Assembly: GCA_030640215.1 (NCBI GenBank)
Contig: DAOWJU010000169.1
Span: 1 to 23,000 of the forward strand
Reading direction: 5' to 3'
DNA length: 23,000 nt
Source of the DNA: Desulfuromonadales bacterium
GTDB lineage: Bacteria > Desulfobacterota > Desulfuromonadia > Desulfuromonadales > BM103
This document shows positions 8,460 through 15,878 of the stretch, in pieces. A model generated the notes under the pieces. The model was not told the DNA's origin, did not search any database, and saw only the letters and a program-made list of their open reading frames with translations. A program made the translations under genes and the position numbers. Numbering within the stretch: the first letter of the stretch is position 1; each line of letters opens with the position of its first letter.

Positions 8460-9515
8460 TTACGTTGTCGGTGCTGCCGGAGCCTTAGGTGGGGTATTAC
8501 CACGAGCCCAGAGATGCTGACCGAACTTGCGGTAGCCATGCACGTTGTATAGACGCATATCCTGTTCCGGGTCAGTCTCCATGATTTCGCCATTCAAGAG
8601 CGGTTTGAGGTATTTGGCCAACACGGCACCACCGCCACCGGTAATGACCATTGAATCAATATCCCAATCATCAACCCAGAGCCGATCTACCTCGTTGGCA
8701 ATCGAAGTTGCCAATTGGCTGAAGACCTGATCGGTCAAGCTCTTGAGATCGTAAACCTTGCCGCGAATTTTGATGCTGCCATTGTCAATCGCTTCATAGA
8801 GGCGATAGAGTTCGATATTAACGCCGCTGTTTTCGCGCAGTTTGGTCGCAATCACATTAAAAGCTCTGGCAATCCCGGAATCTGTTGTGCGGCTACCACG
8901 CTCGGAGTAACGCATTTTGTCGGAGATTGTGTAGTCAGAGGTCCGGAAGCCAACATCGATAATGCCGATCTTGTCCTGAATCAGGCGTTTGTCACCCATC
9001 TCGCCGAGATCATTAAGCATCAGATTGAAAAGAGAGCCAAAAGGTTGCGGCACAACCCGGACCTTGTTAATACTGATCGATTTCTCTTCCCGCTTGCCGT
9101 TGCCATCAACCATGGTTACCTTGTGCTCGCCAACCAGAAGTTTAGCCAACTCATCTTTGTACTGCTGGTAATAACCGATCGGCAGACCAGTTACCAGGTT
9201 GACAGGAACGAAGCCTTTAACCATCTGAGCCGTTGCCGCCAACGCAAAAACCTTGGCAAATTTACTGATGAATTGTGCTTGATCAAGAGTAAAGAAGCGT
9301 ACATTACTCTGACGCTCAGCCAATTCACCGACAAAGTAGGACTTGCCATCAACCTCGATTTGCAGATGGTTATCCTTATCGTCAGGGGTGGCAATCATCT
9401 CGTCGCGAAACTGAATATCAGTCGCTTCACCAAGAACTGATTTGAAGACCAGATTCTGTTTGTCGTTCGTCGCTTTGGTAAACCCAAAGCCGATATCGAT
9501 TCCAAGGATTTCCAC
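8460..9515 (-). CDS. ParM/StbA-type actin-like ATPase
   Basis: Actin-fold filament protein of the ParM/Alp family. In plasmids such proteins push DNA apart; the chromosomal role here is unknown. It has 351 residues. The phosphate-1 loop DIGFGFTK is at 7-14, phosphate-2 IDVGFRTSDY at 186-195 and the adenosine motif VITGGGGA at 290-297. The tail (338-351) is rich in Pro, Ala and Thr. The start is GTG at 9515, with AAGGAGG ending five bases upstream; an ATG at 9519 is out of frame. It is monocistronic, with a clear promoter at 9591-9619 and a terminator at 8428-8452. No ParR-like ORF or iterated centromere repeat lies next to it. Related Desulfuromonadales chromosomes, as far as I recall, carry similar genes. 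Other members of the archaeal-actin/Alp group are the alternative. Confidence 0.85.
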   Translation of the reverse strand: MEILGIDIGFGFTKATNDKQNLVFKSVLGEATDIQFRDEMIATPDDKDNHLQIEVDGKSYFVGELAERQSNVRFFTLDQAQFISKFAKVFALAATAQMVKGFVPVNLVTGLPIGYYQQYKDELAKLLVGEHKVTMVDGNGKREEKSISINKVRVVPQPFGSLFNLMLNDLGEMGDKRLIQDKIGIIDVGFRTSDYTISDKMRYSERGSRTTDSGIARAFNVIATKLRENSGVNIELYRLYEAIDNGSIKIRGKVYDLKSLTDQVFSQLATSIANEVDRLWVDDWDIDSMVITGGGGAVLAKYLKPLLNGEIMETDPEQDMRLYNVHGYRKFGQHLWARGNTPPKAPAAPTT

Positions 9516-9520
9516 TCATT

Positions 9521-9544
9521 CCTCCTTCATCAGGGGGAGCCCCC
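9521..9544 (-). promoter_or_regulatory. Leader hairpin next to the parM-like ribosome binding site
   Basis: In the minus-strand leader, GGGGG and CCCCC (9533-9544) can form a compact hairpin just before AAGGAGG (9521-9527). The CTCC inside the hairpin could instead pair with GGAG of the Shine-Dalgarno. Two mutually exclusive folds are therefore possible. Whether either forms is untested. Confidence 0.3.
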
Positions 9545-9590
9545 ACCCATAAGTCATTTGTCATCGACTGGACAACAAAAAAGTTTTTTA

Positions 9591-9619
9591 ACTATAGGTA
9601 ATCACAAGATTGGTTGCAA
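9591..9619 (-). promoter_or_regulatory. Sigma-70 type promoter of the parM-like gene
   Basis: On the minus strand -35 TTGCAA (9614-9619) is followed by a 17-base spacer and -10 TATAGT (9591-9596). Transcription should start near 9584 and give a leader of about 68 bases. The -35 lies 20 bases after the stop of the upstream regulator gene. Confidence 0.7.
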
Positions 9620-9639
9620 GGGATAAAGCGATTACAACA

Positions 9640-10287
9640 TCAGGCTTTTCGAACAAAAATTTCTCTGGCGAGCTCACCATCAACAGCAAACTCCGAATGG
9701 CCAACCTTAAAGATATAAGAGGGGTAAGTACGAGTGAGCAAAAGATCACAGCCTGGCAAGACCCCCATGCTCATCAACTTCTGCATTTTACTGACATCAG
9801 TTGCGGCCAGATAAGCAATCTCACCTTTTTCTCCCGGCTTGAGTTCGGTCAGAGCGACAACACCCACCTCACCTTCCTGGCGTGCCTGCTCACAACACTC
9901 TCCCGGGGGAATCGGTTTGCCATGAGGACAGGTGGTTGGATGGTTCAGAAGAGTGCAGATCTTGGTATCGACACCATGATGCAACAGGTGTTCAAACTCG
10001 CACGCCCGTTCATCACCTGTGACGCCCTTGATATCGAGGATATCCATCATCAGACGCTCTGCGAGGCGATGACGGCGCACGGTCATCCGGGCTTCATCCC
10101 GGCCTTCCTTACGCAACCGGACCCACTCGCCATTAACCTCAACAAAAGCCAGCCGTACCAATTCAACAAGTCCTTCATCCTCCGAGACGATTCCGAGCCT
10201 CTCAAAGTTGGCAGCATCTTCGCCTTTTTCTTCAGTCGCAATCCACAACGATTCCAGGATTTCTTCAGCCTTGGCCGAAACATTCAT
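9640..10287 (-). CDS. DtxR-family metalloregulator with C-terminal FeoA/SH3-like domain
   Basis: Probably a metal-dependent regulator of iron uptake. It has 215 residues. A short, diverged winged-helix region covers about 5-65. The DtxR dimerisation/metal domain spans 70-130, with RRHRLAERLMMDIL (71-84) and ACEFEHLLHHGVD (95-107). By eye, Cys96, Glu99 and His100 match DtxR Cys102, Glu105 and His106, and His73/Glu77 match His79/Glu83, but DtxR His98 is replaced by Asp92. CPHGKPIPPGECC (120-132) links to the FeoA-like domain at 143-213. The ATG overlaps the stop of the upstream small gene (ATGA), so it is the last gene of feoB-orf63-regulator. No separate feoA is present in the window, so this domain may also act on FeoB. 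A pure FeoA function is less likely given the DtxR metal domain. Confidence 0.85.
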   Translation of the reverse strand: MNVSAKAEEILESLWIATEEKGEDAANFERLGIVSEDEGLVELVRLAFVEVNGEWVRLRKEGRDEARMTVRRHRLAERLMMDILDIKGVTGDERACEFEHLLHHGVDTKICTLLNHPTTCPHGKPIPPGECCEQARQEGEVGVVALTELKPGEKGEIAYLAATDVSKMQKLMSMGVLPGCDLLLTRTYPSYIFKVGHSEFAVDGELAREIFVRKA

Positions 10288-10475
10288 GCGCTGTTTCCTT
10301 TCTTGCTTATATGTTTATCAGATTTAATAAATTTTTCGAGTAACTCCGACACAACGGGATTCTCCTGCCCACAGTATGGACAGTGAATTTTGCGGCAACC
10401 ACCGATGCAGCTACCGCAACCTTTTTCGCGAAGCATCTCAGGAGTCAATTCGTGCTCGCAGAAGGTGCACTTCAT
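10284..10475 (-). CDS. Small cysteine-rich protein coupled to feoB
   Basis: The 63-residue protein has seven cysteines, C3-x2-C6, C20-x2-C23-x3-C27 and C32-x2-C35, plus His8 and His31, all in the first 35 residues. The remaining 28 residues are lysine-rich and lack cysteine. This looks like a small zinc-ribbon or metal-binding protein. There is no membrane segment, so it is not the usual FeoB-associated Cys-rich membrane protein and is also unlike the winged-helix FeoC. Its ATG overlaps the feoB TGA, and its own TGA overlaps the ATG of the DtxR-type regulator, so it is translated in step with both. A role in the Feo system is inferred from this position only. Confidence 0.85.
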   Translation of the reverse strand: MKCTFCEHELTPEMLREKGCGSCIGGCRKIHCPYCGQENPVVSELLEKFIKSDKHISKKGNSA

Positions 10476-12427
10476 GCAAGTAACCCCGTCAGCAAAAGAA
10501 ACTTGTTAAGCGACCAGCCCACAGCGAAGGCCATGCCAGTGACGATAAAGAAAATCGCCAGAGCTGTACGCCAACCACGTTCTTTTTGCATGACCAGGAA
10601 TTGTGCAACACAAGGGACAAAGAGAGTCAGAGTGACTGCGGCAACGGTTAATTGTACAGGATCAAGCAAGCCTTGAGTCTGCAGATCATAAAGGCCGGCA
10701 GCGCCGAAATCGCGGCGGAAAAAGCCGAAAATAAATGCCGCAGAGGCTTCGTTTGGTAGCCCAAGGACTTGCATGACCGGATTGAAGGCTTCGACCAGCC
10801 ACTGCAACGCGCCCGACAATTTGCCCGCCCAGAGCAGTACAGATGCAATCATGAAGAGCGGGAAAATTTCCATGAAGTACCACTGCATACGAGTCAGGGT
10901 TTTGATCATGACATTCTGAAACTGCGGCAAGCGCATCGGCGGGATTTCCATGTAAAACATCGGCCGCTCGCCAGGCACAACCTGCGCGGCCAACAGTCCG
11001 ACCAGCAGAAAGACACCAACCATACTGACCATCCAGACCAGAAGTGATCCCGGCACCCCGGACAACAGGCCAAGAATCACCCCCATCTGGGCACTGCATG
11101 GGATAGCAAGTGCAAGCAAGAGGGTCGCAATAACCCTCTCCCTGGTCGACTCCAGCGTCCGGGTGACAACTGTCGCCATGGTATCGCAGCCAAAACCAAG
11201 CACCATCGGAATAACCGCTCGACCATTCAAACCAATTTTTTTAAAAACCCGGTCGACCAACATGGCCAGCCTTGGAAAATAGCCGCTATCTTCAATCACT
11301 GCAAAAGCAATGAAGAAGGTGCCGACAATCGGTAAGATAATGGCCACAGCGTAGCGCACGCCCAAAGTAAACAGACCGTATTCGCCAACCAGAAGTTCGT
11401 TGAGCCAATACCAGGGGATGTACTGGTTACACAAACCGATGACCCACGGATTAAGATACTCTTCAAAGATGGAGCCTTCAAGAAAATCAACAATTGTGCC
11501 TGCGCCAAAACCACCAACAAACTGGTAGAGGCCCAGATAGAGGACAATTAACAGTAGAGGGATACCGGTCCATGGGTTCATCGTCCAATCGGAGAACCGT
11601 TCAGCAAATGCAGGCTGATTATTCTCCTGCTGGGTGATGACACCATCCAGTAAACCCTTACAGATCCTTTTGCGCTCAAGGCTGATACGCAGGTGCAGAT
11701 CAACACGACGATCAAAGACCGTATCGTTGACAGCGTTTTCTACGCTTTCGTAGCGATCTCCTTCACGGTCTTGAACACGCTGGGCAATTTCTTCGTCACG
11801 CTGCAGCAGCATAAGGACCAGGCTGCGCTTATTGAGGATATAATCACCCTCCATCAAACTGCTGATTTCCTGAACATCCTTCTCCAGGTCGGTTGCGTAG
11901 AGAAAAGTTGCCTTGTTGCCGGAAAAGTCGCGGATGGCATCGCGTAACTCCCACAAGCCTCGTTTAGCACGACCAATCGCACCGCCGACAACGGGAATTT
12001 GCAACTTCTCCTGCAACAACGGAATATCAATCTGCATACCGATCCGCTCGGCCTCATCCATGATATTGATCAGCAGGACCACCGGCAGCCCAGCCTCAAT
12101 CAGTTGCAATGTCATCGGCAGCATCCGCTCAAGATTACGAGCGTCGATGACATGCACAACGATATGCGGAGACTCCTCAAGCAGAATGCGACGGGCAACC
12201 CGCTCTTCTTCGGTAATCGGCAACATTGAATACATCCCGGGCGTATCGAGTACCTGGTAGTTTTCACCAGCGATCAGGCACTGTCCACGCGAGACTTCTA
12301 CCGAAGTTCCAGGATAATTAGAGACGGTCGTATAGCTGCCGGTCATCGTGTTGAACACCACACTTTTACCGACATTCGGGTTGCCGACCAGGATAATTTT
12401 CTTTTCAGTTTGCGCTTGCTTCTGCAT
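10472..12427 (-). CDS. feoB: Ferrous iron transporter FeoB
   Basis: Inner-membrane Fe(II) uptake protein with a cytoplasmic GTPase domain. It has 651 residues, shorter than the 773 of E. coli FeoB. The G domain shows G1 GNPNVGKS (15-22), the switch segment SNYPGTSVEV (36-45), G3 DTPG (61-64) and G4 NIMD (121-124). A helical linker follows. The membrane part begins near residue 290 and carries two gate regions; one contains VLGFGCDTMATVVTRTLES, where many FeoB proteins have a GFGCNVPA element. The last helices (LTLFVPCVAQFLVMQKERGW, then a final hydrophobic pair) end the protein. A Fur box lies 30 bases upstream of the ATG, so iron repression is expected. The Shine-Dalgarno is weak (AAGG, 14 bases away). 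It heads a three-gene unit with overlapping stops and starts. Confidence 0.95.
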   Translation of the reverse strand: MQKQAQTEKKIILVGNPNVGKSVVFNTMTGSYTTVSNYPGTSVEVSRGQCLIAGENYQVLDTPGMYSMLPITEEERVARRILLEESPHIVVHVIDARNLERMLPMTLQLIEAGLPVVLLINIMDEAERIGMQIDIPLLQEKLQIPVVGGAIGRAKRGLWELRDAIRDFSGNKATFLYATDLEKDVQEISSLMEGDYILNKRSLVLMLLQRDEEIAQRVQDREGDRYESVENAVNDTVFDRRVDLHLRISLERKRICKGLLDGVITQQENNQPAFAERFSDWTMNPWTGIPLLLIVLYLGLYQFVGGFGAGTIVDFLEGSIFEEYLNPWVIGLCNQYIPWYWLNELLVGEYGLFTLGVRYAVAIILPIVGTFFIAFAVIEDSGYFPRLAMLVDRVFKKIGLNGRAVIPMVLGFGCDTMATVVTRTLESTRERVIATLLLALAIPCSAQMGVILGLLSGVPGSLLVWMVSMVGVFLLVGLLAAQVVPGERPMFYMEIPPMRLPQFQNVMIKTLTRMQWYFMEIFPLFMIASVLLWAGKLSGALQWLVEAFNPVMQVLGLPNEASAAFIFGFFRRDFGAAGLYDLQTQGLLDPVQLTVAAVTLTLFVPCVAQFLVMQKERGWRTALAIFFIVTGMAFAVGWSLNKFLLLTGLLA

Positions 12428-12456
12428 AGACGTACGAATAACCTTCCCACTTGTTA

Positions 12457-12473
12457 TTGATAATCATTTTCAT
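12457..12473 (-). promoter_or_regulatory. Fur box upstream of feoB
   Basis: The minus strand reads ATGAAAATGATTATCAA, matching 16 of 17 positions of the deltaproteobacterial Fur consensus WTGAAAATNATTTTCAW (consensus recalled from published comparative work). It also matches 16 of 19 positions of the classical GATAATGATAATCATTATC site. A possible -10 TATCAA overlaps it, with TTGTGT 17 bases upstream. It lies between the fur stop and the feoB start. Confidence 0.88.
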
Positions 12474-12501
12474 GATAACACACAAAAAAAGAGCTGTATT
12501 T

Positions 12502-12942
12502 TCAGGTTTGGATTGAACAATGCGAGCAATAAACGTAGAGGTCTAGTCGATGACGTTCAATGGAGAAGCCATGCTCCCCGGCCACTTCGATTTGCAGCTC
12601 TTCGATACGTGAATCCTCGAACTCAACGATTTTGCCGCACGAGATACAGATCAGGTGATCATGGTGCTCATCGTGATCACTGGCCTCATAACGTGCCTGA
12701 CCATCTCCAAAATGACGCTGTTCGGCAATACCACATTGTGCAAAGAGCTTCAAAGTGCGGTGGACCGTTGCATAGCCGATGCGGGGATTCTTCTTACGTA
12801 AACGAAGGTAGAGATCTTCGGTAGAAAGGTGCGCTCCAGCGCGCAGGAACTCCTCAAGAATAAGTTCACGCTGATTGGTCGATTTCAACCCCTGAGTAAG
12901 AAGGAAATCTTTGAATTTACCTTTAGTCTTGCTATTCACCAT
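12502..12942 (-). CDS. fur: Ferric uptake regulator Fur
   Basis: Fe(II)-dependent repressor of iron uptake genes. It has 146 residues. A winged-helix domain (10-85) carries TNQRELILEEF and the recognition helix RIGYATVHRTLK (54-65). The hinge and metal region SDHDEHHDHLICISCGKIVEFED (88-110) is followed by a C-terminal CSHC. The structural zinc site is Cys99/Cys102 with Cys139/Cys142, and the His93-His94-His96 cluster is the usual regulatory area. It could be another Fur-family member such as PerR or Zur; the adjoining feoB and two Fur boxes favour Fur. The ATG at 12942 has a poor Shine-Dalgarno (CTCGGG) and lies inside the second copy of a 26-bp duplication, overlapped by a short upstream ORF. 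Confidence 0.92.
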   Translation of the reverse strand: MVNSKTKGKFKDFLLTQGLKSTNQRELILEEFLRAGAHLSTEDLYLRLRKKNPRIGYATVHRTLKLFAQCGIAEQRHFGDGQARYEASDHDEHHDHLICISCGKIVEFEDSRIEELQIEVAGEHGFSIERHRLDLYVYCSHCSIQT

Positions 12943-12976
12943 GAAACCCGAGTATTGCTATTCCCCATGAAACCCG
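12925..12976 (-). repeat. 26-bp tandem duplication across the fur start codon
   Basis: Copies at 12976-12951 and 12950-12925 (minus strand) each read CGGGTTTCATGG, then K, GAATAGCAA, K, ACT, and agree at 24 of 26 bases. Each contains an ATG in the same place. Because 26 is not a multiple of three, the upstream ATG is out of frame with fur. Confidence 0.95.
12936..12968 (-). CDS. Ten-codon upstream ORF overlapping the fur start
   Basis: Translation from the upstream duplicated ATG gives MGNSNTRVSW, then TGA. The last codons TCA TGG TGA run across the fur ATG, so a ribosome finishing here stops within 4 bases of the fur start. AGGCGG lies five bases before this ATG and is a better Shine-Dalgarno than the one before fur. 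Translational coupling is therefore plausible, by analogy with E. coli uof-fur. Expression is not shown; the peptide itself may have no function. Confidence 0.45.
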   Translation of the reverse strand: MGNSNTRVSW

Positions 12977-12981
12977 CCTAA

Positions 12982-12998
12982 TTGAAAACGAATTTCAA
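12982..12998 (-). promoter_or_regulatory. Fur box upstream of fur (autoregulation)
   Basis: TTGAAAACGAATTTCAA (plus strand) matches 15 of 17 positions of WTGAAAATNATTTTCAW and is nearly palindromic. It lies 40 bases upstream of the fur ATG and 14 bases before the short upstream ORF, so Fur probably represses its own gene. No confident -10/-35 pair was found around it. Confidence 0.75.
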
Positions 12999-13039
12999 CT
13001 TAGACAATACGAAGAGGTCTGTCTAGAGAATAAACAAAA

Positions 13040-13068
13040 GTAGGATGTGGTGAGGTACGAACCGCATC
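13040..13068 (+). repeat. Dispersed 29-bp hairpin repeat, copy 2
   Basis: The plus strand begins GTAGGATGTGGTGAGG and ends ACGAACCGCATC, identical to the copy at 6042-6070 except for one loop base (T for A). It lies 14 bases beyond the ccdA stop, inverted relative to ccdA transcription. On the minus strand the hairpin is followed by a T-rich stretch and might help end tlpA-ccdA transcripts. Confidence 0.75.
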
Positions 13069-13082
13069 GGTTCTTATCGGAA

Positions 13083-13829
13083 TTAGCCTTGGACAGGGAT
13101 GTACTGATAGAGCAGCATGGTGAGTTTTCCCATCAGATTGAACATGAGCATGATACCAACAGCCATCAACATCACACCAGTGCCTATTTCAACCAGACGG
13201 ATATATTTGCGGATTTTTTTGAACGCGACCAGAAACTGGTGAAAGAGAAGACCTGACAGCAGGAATGGGACACCTAGGCCCAGAGAATAAACAGCAAGCA
13301 GGCCAACGCCTTCACCAACCTGACCTGAGGTTGCTGCAACCATCAGGATCGAGGCCAGAATTGGGCCGATACAGGGCGTCCAACCGGCCGCAAAAGCGAT
13401 TCCAACCACGAAGGTTCCAGCAAAACCGCTTGGTTTTTTATGCAAATGGACTCTTTTCTCACCGAGTAGAACACCGAAGTGAAAAAGGCCAGTCATATGT
13501 ACACCAAAAAGGAAAATAAGCAGACCGCCAATTTTTTCTACCCACTCCAGGCCCTCACGCAGGAATAGCTGAACTTGACTCGAAGCGATCCCAGCAATCG
13601 CTCCCAGGAGAACAAAAACGAACGAAAACCCGAGGATAAAACAGAGTGAATGGAGAAGGACTGTTAAACGCACCTTTGCATCAGGGTGCGCATCTTCAAG
13701 CTGGCTAAAGGAGAGCCCGGTAATATAAGTCAGATATGACGGGATCAGCGGCAATACGCAGGGAGAAGCAAAAGAAAGAATCCCGGCGGTAAAAGCAATC
13801 CAATAGGTTATTTCAGCGACTTGTTGCAA
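13083..13829 (-). CDS. ccdA: Cytochrome c biogenesis protein CcdA (thiol-disulfide electron conduit)
   Basis: Polytopic inner-membrane protein of the DsbD/CcdA family that moves reducing equivalents from cytoplasmic thioredoxin to periplasmic thiol proteins. It has 248 residues and about six membrane helices. The two redox cysteines lie in the family motifs ASPCVLPLIPSYLTYITG (Cys24) and GWTPCIGPILAS (Cys153). The start is TTG at 13829 (MQQVAEITYW), supported by AAAGGA eight bases upstream, which overlaps the tlpA stop; the gap between the genes is five bases. It is co-transcribed with the thioredoxin-like tlpA, its likely partner. The two probably reduce apocytochrome c, which would suit a cytochrome-rich organism (inferred). 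Confidence 0.93.
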   Translation of the reverse strand: MQQVAEITYWIAFTAGILSFASPCVLPLIPSYLTYITGLSFSQLEDAHPDAKVRLTVLLHSLCFILGFSFVFVLLGAIAGIASSQVQLFLREGLEWVEKIGGLLIFLFGVHMTGLFHFGVLLGEKRVHLHKKPSGFAGTFVVGIAFAAGWTPCIGPILASILMVAATSGQVGEGVGLLAVYSLGLGVPFLLSGLLFHQFLVAFKKIRKYIRLVEIGTGVMLMAVGIMLMFNLMGKLTMLLYQYIPVQG

Positions 13830-13834
13830 ACTGG

Positions 13835-14371
13835 TTATCCTTTCGCCAGCCCCTTAAAGTATTCAATAGTTTCAGGGTGTGCCCAGTCGATGGCACCAAT
13901 GACTTTATCGTCTATAATACCATCTTTACGGACCACAAAGGACTCGGGGAACTTGTACACTCCGTAAAGCCTCTGCACAACGCCTTGGTCATCGTAAAGA
14001 ACGGAAAAAGTATGAGGTGTCTTCTTCAGGAAGTCAGGAACCACAGTGCGACCATTTTCTTCCACGTTGATGGCCAACATGACAAAGTCTTCGCCAGCCA
14101 TGGCTGCGTTGAGTTTCTCCATTGAAGGCATTTCTGCACGACACGGCGGGCACCAGGTCGCCCAGAAATTCACCAACACGACTTTACCGCGCAAACCAAC
14201 CAGAGACACCTTGTTGCCCTTCGTATCCTCAAGTTGAAAATCAGGGGCGACATCACCCATGGCAGCCATCTTGACCGGCTCATAAGATGGTCGAGAGCTA
14301 CTCGCGGAGCCAAGGTAGAGAGACCCGCCAACCAACATGAGTACAACAACAATCAACACCAAACGACGCAT
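13835..14371 (-). CDS. TlpA/ResA-type membrane-anchored thioredoxin
   Basis: Periplasmic thiol-disulfide oxidoreductase of the AhpC-TSA/Redoxin (TlpA/ResA) group. It has 178 residues. The N-terminal hydrophobic segment (4-21, LVLIVVVLMLVGGSLYLG) acts as a signal anchor; there is no lipobox cysteine. The thioredoxin fold starts with APDFQLEDTKGNKVSL (42-57) and holds the active site FWATWCPPC (Cys74 and Cys77). ATG at 14371 has AAGGA seven bases upstream. ccdA follows directly and would keep the CPPC site reduced. Upstream, TATAAT (14391-14396) is a possible -10 without a good -35, and TTGACA lies at 14444-14449. The exact substrate (apocytochrome c or another thiol protein) cannot be told from sequence. 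Confidence 0.9.
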   Translation of the reverse strand: MRRLVLIVVVLMLVGGSLYLGSASSSRPSYEPVKMAAMGDVAPDFQLEDTKGNKVSLVGLRGKVVLVNFWATWCPPCRAEMPSMEKLNAAMAGEDFVMLAINVEENGRTVVPDFLKKTPHTFSVLYDDQGVVQRLYGVYKFPESFVVRKDGIIDDKVIGAIDWAHPETIEYFKGLAKG

Positions 14372-14501
14372 ATATTAGTCCTTGCTCTTTATTATATAGG
14401 AAAAACCAGATGTCTCTCTTTTGTAACCTCACAGGGGTAAGAATGTCAACCAGTGGAAGCAATCATTTTGGTCCTCTGCGGACATATCGCTATATTTCAC
14501 C

Positions 14502-15878
14502 TCACGGCTTCCTGATATCATACTTCTCCATCCTATAAATCAAGGTGTGTCTTGGCACCTGCAGAAAAGCAGCAGCCCGAGTCTGATTCCAATCATTACG
14601 CTCCAGCGATTGAACAACGACTTCCTTTTCTATCGCTTCCAGGGGGTAGCCTTCAGGCGGAAGATTCACAATCGTTTTTTTGGATGAAGAGGCTGTCGAA
14701 CGTAACTTTTCTGGCAAGTGATGCTGACCCAAAGATTCACCGTGATTCAAGATAACCATCCGCTCAACAGCATTCTGTAACTCCCGGACATTCCCCGGCC
14801 AGCTATAAGTAGCCATGCTTTCGAGAGCCGTCTCACTTATGTCTACCGGGTTGCCAGCACTGTAGCGTTCCAGAAAGTGCCTGACCAACAGAGGGATGTC
14901 CTCCACTCTCTTTCGCAAGGCTGGCAACTCAATTGGAATGACGTTCAGACGGTAATACAGGTCTTCACGGAAGCGCCCTTCCTCCAGCGCACTTTCCACA
15001 TCCTGATTAGTCGCAGCAATGATCCGGACATTGACGGAACGAGGCTTTCCGCCCAGAGGCTCAACTTCCATTTCTTGAAGAACGCGCAGCAGTTTGGGTT
15101 GTAACTCCAAAGGCATCTCACCAACTTCATCGAGAAACAGGGTTCCGCCATCAGCCTGTTCAAATTTACCAGCACGATCCCGCACCGCACCAGTAAAAGC
15201 ACCTCGCATATGCCCGAAAAGCTCGCTCTCCAGAAGGTTCGCCGGAATTGCAGCACAATTGATCGCAATAAACGGCTCCTTGCTGCGCGATCCACCCTGA
15301 TGAATCGCCCTGGCAATCAGCTCTTTGCCTGTTCCGCTCTCACCTGTGATCAGAACACTTGCCTCAGTCGGTGCAACCCTTCTGACAACATCAAAAACAT
15401 CCTGCATAACATCAGAGATACCAACCATATGGTCAAAATCAACCTGATGCTCCAGTTCATCCCTTAAACGTCGGTTCTCTTCCTGCAACCCAAGCAGGTT
15501 AAAGGCTTTATCAACCATGAGCACCAATTCATCACGGCTGAAGGGTTTCGCCAGGTAGTCATATGCGCCCTGCTTCATCGCCTCCACAGCCTTCTCTACC
15601 GAGCTGAATGCGGTAATGACAATCACCACAGTCTCTGGACGCTCGGCCTTGATCTGCTGAAGCACCTCATATCCAGACATACCCGGCATCTGAATATCGG
15701 TAATCACGACTTGCGGGAACTCAGTCATAAAAGATGCCAGACCCTCCTTACCATCGACAGCACTCAGCACATGAAAGCCCGCAGATTGCAGAGAATATTC
15801 AGTGACTCGCCGTAGAGAAGCGTCATCATCTATTAACAATACTTTGCGCGACCTGGTAGCAGGCTTGTCAACACTCAT
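14502..15878 (-). CDS. Sigma-54-dependent response regulator (NtrC family)
   Basis: Two-component transcription activator with 458 residues. The receiver domain (12-128) has acidic residues DDD at 17-19, phosphoacceptor Asp61 in ITDIQMPG, Thr89 and Lys111. The sigma-54 AAA+ domain (about 150-380) shows Walker A GESGTGKE (179-186), the sigma-54 contact loop GAFTGA (226-231), Walker B GGTLFLDE (244-251) and WPGNVREL (360-367). The Fis-type helix-turn-helix is at 420-450 ([20 protein letters not shown]). Its ATG overlaps the kinase stop (ATGA), so the pair is translated together. Targets are unknown; no clear TGGCAC-N5-TTGC site was found in the gaps of this window. An HydG/ZraR or AtoC-like label would be only a family resemblance. 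Confidence 0.94.
   Translation of the reverse strand: MSVDKPATRSRKVLLIDDDASLRRVTEYSLQSAGFHVLSAVDGKEGLASFMTEFPQVVITDIQMPGMSGYEVLQQIKAERPETVVIVITAFSSVEKAVEAMKQGAYDYLAKPFSRDELVLMVDKAFNLLGLQEENRRLRDELEHQVDFDHMVGISDVMQDVFDVVRRVAPTEASVLITGESGTGKELIARAIHQGGSRSKEPFIAINCAAIPANLLESELFGHMRGAFTGAVRDRAGKFEQADGGTLFLDEVGEMPLELQPKLLRVLQEMEVEPLGGKPRSVNVRIIAATNQDVESALEEGRFREDLYYRLNVIPIELPALRKRVEDIPLLVRHFLERYSAGNPVDISETALESMATYSWPGNVRELQNAVERMVILNHGESLGQHHLPEKLRSTASSSKKTIVNLPPEGYPLEAIEKEVVVQSLERNDWNQTRAAAFLQVPRHTLIYRMEKYDIRKP

Noticed and set aside
8715..9440. 241-codon plus-strand ORF opposite the parM-like gene
   Set aside because: The minus-strand frame carries the actin ATPase motifs, a Shine-Dalgarno, a promoter and a terminator; the plus-strand frame has none of these.
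8460..9515. Integrated plasmid signalled by the ParM-like gene
   Set aside because: No replication, mobilisation, integrase or att-like sequence flanks it, and all neighbours are chromosomal housekeeping genes.
9576..9590. A-run/T-run as a terminator of the feo unit
   Set aside because: The stem would be A-T pairs only with a very small loop, too weak to call, and it lies within the predicted parM leader.
9610..10386. 258-codon plus-strand ORF opposite the DtxR-type regulator
   Set aside because: It is an antisense shadow of a gene with clear family motifs; its translation shows no recognisable domain.
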